NCBI RefSeq assembly: GCF_900094595.1
Contig: NZ_FMAD01000010.1
Location: forward strand, 205,635-269,634
Origin: Cupriavidus alkaliphilus
GTDB taxonomy: Bacteria > Pseudomonadota > Gammaproteobacteria > Burkholderiales > Burkholderiaceae
Length of the DNA stretch: 64,000 nt
Direction: 5' to 3'
Shown here: positions 44,240 through 54,281 of the stretch, piece after piece
Layout of the letters: each line of letters starts with the position of its first letter
Position numbering within the stretch: the first letter of the stretch is position 1
Program-made: the position numbers and the translations under genes
Notes under the pieces: model-generated
The model's database searches: none
Told to the model about the DNA's origin: nothing
The model's input: the letters and a program-made list of their open reading frames with translations, nothing else

Positions 44240-47200
44240 ATGAAGGGAATCGTCGCCCGAGCCGATCGGGGTCTTGGCAGTTCGCTACAGCAATCGCACC
44301 TGGCGCGGGCCTCTGCGACGGTGGCGTTGGCGGCCGCGCTGGCCAGTCTGGCCGGCGGCGCACTGGCCGCGCAGGTGAGCCGTTTCTCGCCGGAAGGCAC
44401 GGTGGGCCAGGTGCGGCAGGTGGCGATCCGCTTCGACGAAGCCATGGTGCCGATGGGCGATGTCCAGGCCACGGCGCCCGCGGCGGTTTCCTGTACCGGC
44501 GCCAGCACCAGCGGCCAGGCCCGCTGGATCGACGCCAGGAACTGGGTCTACGACTTCGCCGGCGACCTGCCGCCCGGCGTGCGCTGCACCGTGCGCATGC
44601 GCGCCGGGCTGCGCAGCGAGGCCGGCAATGCTTATGCCGGCAAGGCGGAATACCGCTTCGAGACCGGCGGCCCGACCGTGGTCTCGAGCCGGCCCTCCGG
44701 CGGCGAGATCGAGGAAGACCAGGTCTTCGCGCTGCGCTTCAACGGCGCCGCCACCGCGGCCTCGCTGCGCGAGCACGCGTGGTGCCAGGCGCAGGGGCTG
44801 GGCGAGCGTATTCCGGTGCGGCTGCTGGCCGGCAAGGAGCGCGAGACCGTGCTCGAGGCGATCCGCTGGGACCGCCTCGCCAAGCCGGCGCCCGACGCCG
44901 TGCACCTGCTTGCGTGCCAGCAGCGGCTGCCCGCCGCGGCGCGCGTGCAGCTGGTACTGGGCGCCGGCATTGCCACGCCGTCCGGCGTAGCCACGCGCGA
45001 GGAACGCCGCTTCGACTACACCGTGCGCGAACCGTTTACCGCGAGCTTCAGCTGCGAGCGCGAACATGCGCAGTCGCCCTGCACGCCGCTGCGGCCGATG
45101 ACGGTGACGTTTTCCGCGCCGGTGCCGCGCAAGCTGGCCGAGAGCGTGGTGCTGAAGACGCCGTCGGGTCCGCGCGCGCCGCAGTTTGACCCCGACCTGG
45201 CGCCCGACGCCAGCGTCAGCGCGCTCACCTTTGCCGCGCCGTTCGCCGAGAAGGCGCAGTTCACCATCGAAGTGCCGCGCAAGCTGCAGGACGACAGCGG
45301 CCGCGCGCTGGCCAATGCCGACCTGTTCCCGCTCAAGGTGGTCACGGCCGCGATGCCGCCGCTGGCCAAGTTTGCCGCGGCCCCGTTCGGCGTGGTGGAG
45401 CGCTTCGGCGAGCTGCCGCGCGGCAAGCCGGCGCAAGACTACCCGCCGCTGCTGCCGGTCACGCTGCGCAATGTCGAAGCCGACCTTGCCGTGCGCGGCG
45501 TGCAGGCCCGGGCCGGCACCGTGATGAAGCTGCGCGTCGACGACGATGCCGCCGTGATGCAGTGGCTGGGCCTGGTGCGCCGCCTGCACGAGGCCAGCTA
45601 CACGCGCGGCGAGCTCGACGCCGTGCTGGCGGGCCGCTCGCCGTACCGCGTCAACAATCCGCGCAACGCGGTGTCGATCGAAACCCGTTCGGTGTCGCTG
45701 CTCGAGCGGGCCGCGGGCGTGCAGAAGCTGGCGGTGCCCAAGCCTTCGGGCGATGCGCCGCGGCCGTTCGAGGTGGTCGGCATCCCGTTGCCGGAGCCGG
45801 GCTTCCATGTGGTCGAGATCGCCTCGCCGATGCTGGGCGAGGCGCTGCTGGGCAAGCGCGCGCCGATGTACGTGCGCACCGCGGCGCTGGTCACCAACCT
45901 GGGCGTGCATTTCAAGCTGGGCCGCAGCAGCGGCAACGAGGATGACGGCAGCCGCAGCGGGGTGGCCTGGGTCACCGCGCTGGACGACGGCAAGCCGGTG
46001 CGCGACGCCGCGGTGGCGGTGCGCGACTGCAGCGGGCGCCTGCTGGGCGAAGGCCGTACCGATGCCAGCGGCGTGGCACGCTTTGCCAAACTCGCCGCGG
46101 CACCCGAGAGCGCGTGCGACCAGAATGGCCTGTCGGGCTATTTCGTTTCCGCCCGCATCGCGGCCACGCACCCGCAGGCGCGTGGCAAGGCCGACATGGC
46201 CTTCGTGATGTCGGACTGGAACCGCGGCATCGAGAGCTGGCGCTTCAACGTGCCGACCGACACCAGCGCCACGCCCACGGTGCGCGCCCACACCATCTTC
46301 GACCGCACCCTGTTGCGCGCCGGCGAAACCGTGTCGATGAAGCACCTGATCCGCGCCGAGACCGCGCAGGGCTTTGCCTTGCCGCCGGCGAGCCGTCCGT
46401 TGCCCGCGCGCGTGACTATCCGCCATGAAGGCAGCGGCCAGAGCTACGAGCTGCCGCTGCAATGGCGCCAGACCGCGACCGGGGGGCGCAGCGCGGAAAG
46501 CACCTTCCAGGTGCCCGCGGCGGCCAAGCTCGGGGTCTATACGGTCGAGCTGGAGACGCAGAAGGGCGAGGGCGCCCAGGACGACGGCGGCGCGCGCAGT
46601 TACACCAGCGGCAGCTTCCGGGTCGAGGCCTTCCGCCTGCCGGTGCTGGCCGGCACGCTGCAGGCGGCAGGCAAGGCCGGGGCCGTGGTGGCACCGGCCG
46701 AACTGCCGGTCGGGGTCGAGATCCACTATCTGTCCGGCGGCGGCGCGGCCGGGCTGCCGGTGCGCGTGTCCGCGCTGCTGCGCGACAAACACGTGAGCTT
46801 CCCCGGCTATGACGAGTTCTCGTTCAACCCTCCGCGCGCGCAGCGCGAAAGCGGCGGCGACGAAGAGATGGACGAAGACCAGCAGGGCGATGCGAGTGCC
46901 GACGGCCAGCAGCTGGTCGCCGACAAGCTGCCGCTGACGCTGGACAAGAACGGCAATGGCAGCGTGACGCTGCGCAAGCTGCCCAAGACCGACGCGCCGC
47001 GCGACCTGGTGCTCGAGGCCGGCTTTGCCGATCCCAACGGCGAGATCCAGACCCTGCGCCAGACCGTGCCGGTATGGCCGGCGGCGGTGGTGGCCGGCAT
47101 CCGTACCGACGACTGGGTCTCGGTCAAGCAGAAGCTGGTGGTGCATGGCGTGGTGCTCGACGTCAACGGCAAGCCGGTGGCGGATGCGCCGGTCAAGGTC

Positions 47201-50200
47201 AATGCGCGCGCGCGCATCACCACCTCGGCGCGCAAGCGCGTGGTGGGCGGCTTCTACCGCTATGACAACCGCACCGAGACGCGCGAGCTCGGCACCGTGT
47301 GCGAAACCCGCACCGATGCGCAGGGGCGCGCGCGCTGCGAGGTGGCGCTGGAGCAGGCCGGCCAGATCGAACTGGTGGCGAATGCGCGCGACAAGGACGG
47401 CCGCACCGCGCAGGCCGCCACGACGGTGTGGGTCACGCGTCAGGGCGAGCTGTGGTTCGGCGGCGAGAACCATGACCGCATCGACTTGCTGCCGGAGAAG
47501 AAGTCCTACGCGCCGGGTGACACCGCGGTGTTCCAGGTGCGCATGCCGTTTCGCCACGCCACCGCGCTGGTGGCGGTGGAGCGTGAAGGCATCTACCAGA
47601 CCCAGGTGGTGGAGCTGCACGGCAGCGATCCGACCGTGCGCGTGCAGGTGAAGCCGGAGTGGGGACCCAACGTCTACGTGTCGGTGCTGGCCCTGCGCGG
47701 GCGCTTGCACGAGGTGCCGTGGTATTCGTTCTTCACCTGGGGCTGGCGCCAGCCGGGCGAGTGGTGGCGCGCGTTCCGCAGCGAAGGGCGCGAGTATGCG
47801 GCGCCCACCGCGCTGGTCGATTTGTCCAAGCCGGCTTTCCGGCTGGGGCTGGCCGAGATCCGCGTCGGCAACGCCGGCCACCGGCTCGACGTCGCCGTGA
47901 CCCCCGACAAGACTAGCTATCCGGTGCGCGGCAAGGCGCGCGTGGCGATCCAGGTGAAGCTGCCCGACGGCAAGCCCGCCGCCAACGGCGAAGTGGCGCT
48001 GGCCGCGGTGGACCAGGCGCTGCTGGAACTGATGCCCAATACCAGCTGGGACCTGCTCGACGCGATGCTGCAGCGGCGCGGCTACGGCGTCGAAACCTCG
48101 ACCGCGCAGATGGAGATCATCGGGCGCCGCCACTACGGGCGCAAGGCGGTGCCGGCAGGCGGCGGCGGCGGCAAGAGCCCCACGCGCGAACTGTTCGACA
48201 CGCTGCTGCTGTGGAACCCGCGCGTGCAGCTCGACGCCGAGGGCCGGGCCAGCGTGGAGGTGCCGCTCAACGATTCGCTGACCAGCTTCCGCATCGTCGC
48301 GGTGGCGGACCTGGGGCTGGGCCGATTCGGCACCGGCAGCGCCACCATCGCCGCCACGCAAGACCTGCAAGTGATTTCCGGCCTGCCGCCGCTGGTGCGC
48401 GAGGACGACCGCTACCGCGCCATGTTCACGCTGCGCAATACCACCAAGCGTGCCATGACGGTGCAGGCCAGCGCGCGCGGCACGCTGCTCGGCAATGAAT
48501 CCGGCCTGCCGGCGCAGACCGTGCAGATTCCCGCGGGCGAAGCGCGCGAGATCGGCTGGGACGTGACCGCGCCCGCGCTGCTGGCGTATGCGCGCAACGG
48601 CACCGTGATGTGGGAAGTGCAGGCCAGCGAGCAGGGCACGGGGAGCGCCGCTGACCGGATCAAGGTGTCGCAGCAGATCGTGCCGGCGGTGCCGGTCACG
48701 GTGCAGCAGGCCACGCTGGCGCAGGTGGCGCCGTCGCTGTCGATCCCGCTCAAGGCGCCGCCGGGCGCGCTGGCCGATCCGGCCGGCAAGGTGCGCGGCG
48801 GCGTGCAGGTCAACTTCCAGTCGTCGCTGGCGGGCGGCATGCCGGGCGTGCGCGAGTGGTTCCGCAACTACCCGTTCACGTGCCTGGAGCAGCGCGCCTC
48901 GAAAGCCATCGGCCTGAACGACAGCGCCGCGTGGGACGCGCTGATGGCGCAGTTGCCGTCCTACCTCGATGCCAACGGCCTGGCCTCGTACTTCCCGCTG
49001 AACAGCGACAGCGACTACGGCAGCGAAGTGCTGACCGCCTACCTGCTGGCGGTGACCGATGAAGCCGCGCGCGCCGGACAGGCGCTGCGCATTCCCGACG
49101 CGCAGCGCGCGCAGATGGAGCGCGGCCTGGCGGACTTCGTCGAAGGCCGCATCCGCCGCGACAGCTGGTCGCCGGTGGGCGGCACGCAGTATCTGGAGGT
49201 GCGCAAGCTGGCCGCGCTCGAGGCGCTGTCGCGCACCGGCCACGCGCAGGCGCGCATGCTGGGATCGATCCAGATCCTGCCGGCGCAATGGCCGACCTCC
49301 GCGTTGCTGGACTGGACCCTGCTGCTGACGCGCGTGCAGGACATCCCGCAGCGCGAGCAGCGCCTGGCCGAGGCGCAGCAGCTGCTGCGCTCGCGCCTGA
49401 CGGTGCAGGGCACGCGCCTGGCGTTCTCCACCGAGCGCAACGACAACTGGTGGTGGATGATGGCCGGCGGCGACGTGAATGCCGCGCGCCTGCTGGCGCT
49501 GGCGTCGGAGCTGCCGGGCTGGAAGGACGATGCGCCGCAACTGGCCACCGGGCTGCTCGGACGCCAGGTGCATGGCGCCTGGGGCACCACCACCGCCAAT
49601 GCCTGGGGCATGCTGGCGGTAACGCGCTTTGCGCAGGCGTTCGAGAAGACGCCGGTGGCCGGCACTACGCGCGCCAGCATCAGCCATGCCGCCGACGCCA
49701 CGCGGAGTTTCGACTGGGCGCGCGCGCAGCGCAGCGACGGCGTGGCGCAGGGCAGCGTCGACCTGCCGTGGCCGGCCGCTGCCGAGGGCGGCACGCTGCA
49801 GGTGGAACAGGCCGGCGCGGGCCAGCCGTGGGCCACGGTACGCGCCATGGCGGCGGTGCCGGTGACCGCGCCGCTGGCCGCGGGCTACCGCATCCAGCGC
49901 ACCGTGACGCCGCAGGAGCAGGCGGTGCCTGGCAAGTGGTCGCGCGGCGACGTCTATCGCGTCAAGCTGGAGATCGATGCGCAGGCCGACATGACCTGGG
50001 TGGTGGTCAGCGATCCGGTACCCGCCGGCGCCACCATCCTGGGCAGCGGCCTGGGTCGCGACTCGGCCATCGCCACGCGCGGCGAGCGGCGTCAGGGCGC
50101 GGCGTGGCCGGCCTATGTCGAGCGCACGCCGCAGGCCTATCGCGAGTACTTCGGCTACCTGCCCAAGGGCAAGGTGTCGGTCGAATACACGGTGCGGCTG

Positions 50201-50311
50201 AACAATGCCGGCGACTTCGCGCTGCCGCCCACGCGGGTCGAGGCGATGTACGCGCCCGACGTGTTCGGCGTGGCGCCTAATGCGCGGCTGGCAGTGGGGG
50301 CACGCCCATGA
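44240..50311 (+). CDS. Bacterial alpha-2-macroglobulin family protein
   Basis: 2023 residues. A signal sequence (about 20-43, ALAAQ) is followed by many macroglobulin-like beta domains. The thioester motif is C1548-L-E-Q in FTCLEQRASKAIG, followed by a helical thioester domain. Such proteins trap invading proteases in the periplasm and work beside PBP1C, which repairs the wall. There is no lipobox cysteine, so it is soluble or loosely bound, unlike lipidated E. coli YfhM. The ATG at 44240 was chosen as the start before the signal peptide. The stop overlaps the yhhN-type gene in an ATGA. Confidence 0.92.
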   Translation: MKGIVARADRGLGSSLQQSHLARASATVALAAALASLAGGALAAQVSRFSPEGTVGQVRQVAIRFDEAMVPMGDVQATAPAAVSCTGASTSGQARWIDARNWVYDFAGDLPPGVRCTVRMRAGLRSEAGNAYAGKAEYRFETGGPTVVSSRPSGGEIEEDQVFALRFNGAATAASLREHAWCQAQGLGERIPVRLLAGKERETVLEAIRWDRLAKPAPDAVHLLACQQRLPAAARVQLVLGAGIATPSGVATREERRFDYTVREPFTASFSCEREHAQSPCTPLRPMTVTFSAPVPRKLAESVVLKTPSGPRAPQFDPDLAPDASVSALTFAAPFAEKAQFTIEVPRKLQDDSGRALANADLFPLKVVTAAMPPLAKFAAAPFGVVERFGELPRGKPAQDYPPLLPVTLRNVEADLAVRGVQARAGTVMKLRVDDDAAVMQWLGLVRRLHEASYTRGELDAVLAGRSPYRVNNPRNAVSIETRSVSLLERAAGVQKLAVPKPSGDAPRPFEVVGIPLPEPGFHVVEIASPMLGEALLGKRAPMYVRTAALVTNLGVHFKLGRSSGNEDDGSRSGVAWVTALDDGKPVRDAAVAVRDCSGRLLGEGRTDASGVARFAKLAAAPESACDQNGLSGYFVSARIAATHPQARGKADMAFVMSDWNRGIESWRFNVPTDTSATPTVRAHTIFDRTLLRAGETVSMKHLIRAETAQGFALPPASRPLPARVTIRHEGSGQSYELPLQWRQTATGGRSAESTFQVPAAAKLGVYTVELETQKGEGAQDDGGARSYTSGSFRVEAFRLPVLAGTLQAAGKAGAVVAPAELPVGVEIHYLSGGGAAGLPVRVSALLRDKHVSFPGYDEFSFNPPRAQRESGGDEEMDEDQQGDASADGQQLVADKLPLTLDKNGNGSVTLRKLPKTDAPRDLVLEAGFADPNGEIQTLRQTVPVWPAAVVAGIRTDDWVSVKQKLVVHGVVLDVNGKPVADAPVKVNARARITTSARKRVVGGFYRYDNRTETRELGTVCETRTDAQGRARCEVALEQAGQIELVANARDKDGRTAQAATTVWVTRQGELWFGGENHDRIDLLPEKKSYAPGDTAVFQVRMPFRHATALVAVEREGIYQTQVVELHGSDPTVRVQVKPEWGPNVYVSVLALRGRLHEVPWYSFFTWGWRQPGEWWRAFRSEGREYAAPTALVDLSKPAFRLGLAEIRVGNAGHRLDVAVTPDKTSYPVRGKARVAIQVKLPDGKPAANGEVALAAVDQALLELMPNTSWDLLDAMLQRRGYGVETSTAQMEIIGRRHYGRKAVPAGGGGGKSPTRELFDTLLLWNPRVQLDAEGRASVEVPLNDSLTSFRIVAVADLGLGRFGTGSATIAATQDLQVISGLPPLVREDDRYRAMFTLRNTTKRAMTVQASARGTLLGNESGLPAQTVQIPAGEAREIGWDVTAPALLAYARNGTVMWEVQASEQGTGSAADRIKVSQQIVPAVPVTVQQATLAQVAPSLSIPLKAPPGALADPAGKVRGGVQVNFQSSLAGGMPGVREWFRNYPFTCLEQRASKAIGLNDSAAWDALMAQLPSYLDANGLASYFPLNSDSDYGSEVLTAYLLAVTDEAARAGQALRIPDAQRAQMERGLADFVEGRIRRDSWSPVGGTQYLEVRKLAALEALSRTGHAQARMLGSIQILPAQWPTSALLDWTLLLTRVQDIPQREQRLAEAQQLLRSRLTVQGTRLAFSTERNDNWWWMMAGGDVNAARLLALASELPGWKDDAPQLATGLLGRQVHGAWGTTTANAWGMLAVTRFAQAFEKTPVAGTTRASISHAADATRSFDWARAQRSDGVAQGSVDLPWPAAAEGGTLQVEQAGAGQPWATVRAMAAVPVTAPLAAGYRIQRTVTPQEQAVPGKWSRGDVYRVKLEIDAQADMTWVVVSDPVPAGATILGSGLGRDSAIATRGERRQGAAWPAYVERTPQAYREYFGYLPKGKVSVEYTVRLNNAGDFALPPTRVEAMYAPDVFGVAPNARLAVGARP

Positions 50312-51012
50312 GCTGGCTGGCGATGATGATGCCGGCGCGCGTGCGCGAGTGGTGGCTCGCGGGCGCGATGGCTGGCCTCATCTACGGCGCGCTCCTGGTG
50401 CAGGTGGCGCTGGACCTTCCCGAGGGCGCGCCGCTGACCGGGCATATCGCCATGCAGCCGGCGTGGAAAACGGCGATGGCGGTGCTGCTGGCGCGCGCCG
50501 CGTGGTTCCATCGCGTCCCCGGCGAGCGCCGCTGGCTGGTCACGGCGCTGCTGTGCTCGGCGCTGGGGGATTTCCTGCTGGCGCTGCCGACGCTGTCATT
50601 CTCATTCGTGGGCGGGCTCGGCGCCTTCCTGCTGGCGCACCTGGCCTACCTGCGCCTGCTGGTGCCGCTGGCGGGCGACACCCGCGCGCACCGGCTGATT
50701 GCCTGCGGCGCCATGCTCGGCGTGGCGGGCACCATGCTGGGCCGCTTCTGGCCCAACCTCGGCACGCTCGCCGTGCCGGTGACGCTGTATGTGGGCGTGC
50801 TTGCCGCGATGGTGTGCAGCGCGCTGGTGGCGCGCCTGCCGACGCCGCTGGCGGCGCTGGGGGCGCTGTGCTTTGCCGCGTCGGACATGATGATCGGCAT
50901 TGCGCGCTTCCTGGTGCCATTCGAATCGTTCCAGCTGGGCATCTGGTGGACCTACGCCGCGGCGCAGGTGCTGCTGGTGGCCGGGCTGGTATCGGGACGC
51001 ACGCAGCCATGA
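50308..51012 (+). CDS. YhhN family membrane protein (lysoplasmalogenase-like)
   Basis: 234 residues with seven or eight membrane helices. The pattern ALLCSALGDFLLALP and the aspartates in SALGDF and AASDMM match the YhhN/TMEM86 family, whose animal members hydrolyse lysoplasmalogens. Start and stop both overlap neighbours in ATGA junctions, so it is locked between alpha-2-macroglobulin and PBP1C in one operon. Its role in this operon is unknown; membrane or lipid II-related repair is possible. Confidence 0.82.
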   Translation: MSWLAMMMPARVREWWLAGAMAGLIYGALLVQVALDLPEGAPLTGHIAMQPAWKTAMAVLLARAAWFHRVPGERRWLVTALLCSALGDFLLALPTLSFSFVGGLGAFLLAHLAYLRLLVPLAGDTRAHRLIACGAMLGVAGTMLGRFWPNLGTLAVPVTLYVGVLAAMVCSALVARLPTPLAALGALCFAASDMMIGIARFLVPFESFQLGIWWTYAAAQVLLVAGLVSGRTQP

Positions 51013-53234
51013 CGCGGCGCCTGGCTCTGGTCGCGATGGCGGTGGCGCTGGCCTGGCCCGCGCCGGCCGCGGCCTTGCCCAGCTTCGCGCAGGTGCGCGC
51101 CGACTGGCGCAGCGCCGACGTGGTGGTGCTGGACCGCGACGGCGAGCCGGTGGGCCGCGTGCGCGACGACTTCCGCGCGCGCCGCGGCGACTGGGTAGCG
51201 CTGGCCGACACCTCGCCGGCGCTGCGCACCGCCATCGTGCTGTCGGAGGACCGGCGCTTCTACGCGCATAGCGGCGTCGACTGGCAGGGTGTAGCCGCGG
51301 CGGCCTGGGCCAATTTGTGGAACACGCGCACGCGCGGGGCTTCCACGCTGACGATGCAGCTGGCCGGCCTGCTCGATGAAGACCTGCGCCGCCCGGGCGC
51401 GCCCGGGCAGGGCCGCAGCCTGACGCAGAAGCTGGGGCAGGCGGCCGGTGCCGCGGTGCTGGAACGCAGCTGGAGCAAGGACCAGATCCTGGAGGCCTAC
51501 CTCAACCTGGTGCCGTTCCGCGGCGAACTGGTGGGCCTGTCGGCGATGTCGCAGGTGCTGTTCGGCAAATACCCCGAGGGGCTCGATGCGCGCGAATCGG
51601 CGCTGGCGGTGGCGCTGGTGCGCGCGCCCAATGCGCGCGCGGCGCAGGTGGCCAGCCGTGCCTGCGGCATCCTGCGCGAGATGCGCCTGCCGCGCGAATG
51701 CGACGGCCTCGAAGGCTTTGCGCAACTGGCGCTGCTGCGCACCGGCCCGGTGGCGCAGCGCGCCGCGGCGGCAACGCCGTCGGCGGGGTTCAGGCAGCTG
51801 GCGCCGCACCTGTCGCGGCACCTGGTCAGCGAGACCCGTACGCAGCTGGCAGCCGGCGCCGCCTTGCCCGCGCGCATCGCATCGACGCTCGACGCCCGCC
51901 TGCAACGCGCTGCCGTGGCCAGCCTGGACCGCCACCTGCGCGAACTGGCCGGTCGCAATGTCGAGGACGGCGCGGTGGTGGTGATCGACAACGCCAGCGG
52001 CGACGTGCTGGCCTACGTCGGCTCGTCCGGCGCGCTGTCCGGCGCCGCGCAGGTCGACCACGCGGCTGCGCTGCGCCAGGCGGGATCGACGCTCAAGCCT
52101 TTCCTGTATGAGCAGGCGCTGGAAGAGAAGCGGCTGACCGCGGCCTCTCTGCTCGATGACCGGCCGGTGAACCTGCCGGTCGGCGGCGGGCTCTACGTGC
52201 CGCAGAACTACGACCACCGCTATGCCGGCTGGGTCAGCCTGCGCGCGTCGCTGGCGGCATCGCTGAACGTGCCGGCGGTGCGCACGCTGGTGATGGTGAC
52301 CCCGCACCGCTTCCACAAGCGCCTGGTGGCGCTGGGACTGCCGCTGACCGAGGCGGGCGACTACTACGGCTACAGCCTGGCGCTGGGCAGCGCGGATGTG
52401 TCGCTGCTGGCGCTGACCAATGCCTACCGCGCGCTCGCCAATGGCGGCAGCTACGCGCCGCCGCGTTTGCGGCAAGGCGCGCCGGCCGTGCCGGCAACAC
52501 GCGTGATGCAAGCCGGCGCAAGCTACGTGATCGCCGACATCCTGTCCGACCGCCATGCCCGCGCCCGCACCTTCGGCCTTGACAGCCCGCTCACCACGCG
52601 CTTCTGGACCGCGGTGAAGACCGGCACCAGCAAGGACATGCGCGACAACTGGTGCATCGGCTGGTCGCAGCACTACACCGTGGGCGTGTGGGTCGGCAAT
52701 GCCAGCGGCGCCAGCATGCGCGACGTGTCCGGGGTGTCGGGCGCGGCCCCGGTGTGGCACGACGTGATGGAAGTCCTGCACCAGGCGCGCGCCAGCCTCG
52801 CGCCCGCGATGCCCGCCGGGGTGGAGCGCGTGGCGCTGCGCTTCGACGACGGGCTGGAGCCCGCGCGCGATGAAGTGTTCCTGGCGGGCACCGCGGTCCG
52901 GCACGTCGGCGTGGCGGCGCCCGCGGCGCGCCCGGGCGCGCCCATGATCGCCACGCCGGCCGACGGTACCGTGTTTGCGCTGGATCCCGACATGCCGCCG
53001 GCCGCGCAGCGGGTGTGGTTCCATGCGCAGGGCGTAGCCGGCCAGTCGGCACGCGCGGTCAGCTGGCGCATGGACGGCAAGCCGCTGGGGCGGGGCGGCG
53101 AGGTGGCATGGCTGCCCTGGCCCGGGCGCCACCGGGTGGAGCTGCTCGATGCCGCCGGCAAGGTGGTGGACCGCATCGCCATCGAAGTGCGCGGCGCTTC
53201 GGTGCGCGCGCCCCTACCCGCGGCCCGGCACTGA
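51009..53234 (+). CDS. pbpC: Penicillin-binding protein 1C
   Basis: 741 residues. An N-terminal signal or anchor (about 5-22) is followed by a glycosyltransferase domain with E80 in EDRRFYAHSGVDW and ASTLTMQLAGLL. The transpeptidase has S360 in GSTLKPF, SLN in AASLNVPAV and KTGTSKD. A BiPBP C-terminal domain lies at about 650-735. PBP1C makes glycan strands and is usually next to the alpha-2-macroglobulin gene, as here. The first overlap is with the yhhN-type stop (ATGA). Confidence 0.95.
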   Translation: MTRRLALVAMAVALAWPAPAAALPSFAQVRADWRSADVVVLDRDGEPVGRVRDDFRARRGDWVALADTSPALRTAIVLSEDRRFYAHSGVDWQGVAAAAWANLWNTRTRGASTLTMQLAGLLDEDLRRPGAPGQGRSLTQKLGQAAGAAVLERSWSKDQILEAYLNLVPFRGELVGLSAMSQVLFGKYPEGLDARESALAVALVRAPNARAAQVASRACGILREMRLPRECDGLEGFAQLALLRTGPVAQRAAAATPSAGFRQLAPHLSRHLVSETRTQLAAGAALPARIASTLDARLQRAAVASLDRHLRELAGRNVEDGAVVVIDNASGDVLAYVGSSGALSGAAQVDHAAALRQAGSTLKPFLYEQALEEKRLTAASLLDDRPVNLPVGGGLYVPQNYDHRYAGWVSLRASLAASLNVPAVRTLVMVTPHRFHKRLVALGLPLTEAGDYYGYSLALGSADVSLLALTNAYRALANGGSYAPPRLRQGAPAVPATRVMQAGASYVIADILSDRHARARTFGLDSPLTTRFWTAVKTGTSKDMRDNWCIGWSQHYTVGVWVGNASGASMRDVSGVSGAAPVWHDVMEVLHQARASLAPAMPAGVERVALRFDDGLEPARDEVFLAGTAVRHVGVAAPAARPGAPMIATPADGTVFALDPDMPPAAQRVWFHAQGVAGQSARAVSWRMDGKPLGRGGEVAWLPWPGRHRVELLDAAGKVVDRIAIEVRGASVRAPLPAARH

Positions 53235-53327
53235 GGCCCGTATCGAAGTGTTCGGACCCGCGCCGCGGCCAACGCCGGTGGCCGTGGGCAATAATGGCGC
53301 TTCGCCATCTCCCGCAGGAGCCCGCGC

Positions 53328-54281
53328 ATGTCCCTCGTTGCCCTCGATGCCGCCGCCACCGCGGCGCGCCTGCCGTATCCCGAACTGGCGCAAGCCATTG
53401 CCGACATGCTGTCCGAACTGCGCGACGGCACCGCCATGGCGCCGCCGCGCATCGCGCTGCCGGTCGGCGACGCGCAGCAGGGCGCGGGCACGTTGCTGGT
53501 CATGCCCGCGCGCAATCGCCGGCTGGTGATGACCAAGAACATCACCGTGCATCCCGGCAACCCGCAGCGCGGCCTGCCCAGCATCCTCGGTGAAGTGGTG
53601 GTGGCCGATGCGCATACCGGGGCGCGCATCGCCATGCTCGACGGTCCCACCGTCACCGGGCGGCGCACCGCGGCGGTGTCGCTGCTGGCGGCGCAGCGCT
53701 TTGCCGCGCGTCCCGATGGCGAGCTGCTGATCGTCGGCGCGGGCGTGCAGGCGCTGACGCACCTGGAGGCCTTCGTCGCCGGCCTGGGCGTGCGCCGGCT
53801 GTGGCTGCATTCGCGCACGCGCGACAAGGCCGAGGCGCTGGCCGCGCATGCGCGCACGCTGTGGGTGGAAGCGCAGGTGGCCGAGTCGGTCGCGGCGGTA
53901 TTGCCGCGCGTGTCGATGGTGGTCACGGTGACGTCGAGCCGCAGCCCGGTGCTGCCGGACCTGGACAGCGGCCTCTGGCGCGACCATCACTTCATTGCCG
54001 CGGTCGGCGCGTTCCGGCCCGACATGTGCGAACTGCCGCCGGCGCTGTGCCATGCCGCCGCGGACCATGGGCGCCTGCTGGCCGATACCCTGTTCGGCAT
54101 CGAGGACGAGGCGGGCGACCTGCTCCAGGCCGGCATCGACTGGGCCGAGGTGCAGCCGTTCGAGACCGCGATCCTGCAGGCCGACGCGATCCGCGCGCGC
54201 ACCGGCAGCCCGCTGGTGTTCAAGAGCGTGGGCTATGCGCTATGGGACCTGGCCGCGTGCGTGCTCGCCAGCCGCGCCTGA
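53328..54281 (+). CDS. Ornithine cyclodeaminase / mu-crystallin family reductase
   Basis: 317 residues. The Rossmann part contains LLIVGAGVQALTHLEAF, and the N-terminal part has MAPPRIALPVGD and MTKNITVHPGN. Members reduce cyclic imines such as pyrroline-2- or piperideine-2-carboxylate, or deaminate ornithine to proline. The sequence fits the reductase branch better than true ornithine cyclodeaminase, but this is a judgement. An AGGAG site precedes the ATG. It lies after pbpC with a 93-base gap. Confidence 0.85.
   Translation: MSLVALDAAATAARLPYPELAQAIADMLSELRDGTAMAPPRIALPVGDAQQGAGTLLVMPARNRRLVMTKNITVHPGNPQRGLPSILGEVVVADAHTGARIAMLDGPTVTGRRTAAVSLLAAQRFAARPDGELLIVGAGVQALTHLEAFVAGLGVRRLWLHSRTRDKAEALAAHARTLWVEAQVAESVAAVLPRVSMVVTVTSSRSPVLPDLDSGLWRDHHFIAAVGAFRPDMCELPPALCHAAADHGRLLADTLFGIEDEAGDLLQAGIDWAEVQPFETAILQADAIRARTGSPLVFKSVGYALWDLAACVLASRA

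Noticed and set aside
44285..49687. 1800-residue open frame opposite the alpha-2-macroglobulin gene
   Set aside because: Its composition (Arg, His, Gln, Gly, Ala) is what high-GC coding DNA gives on the opposite strand; no domain is visible.
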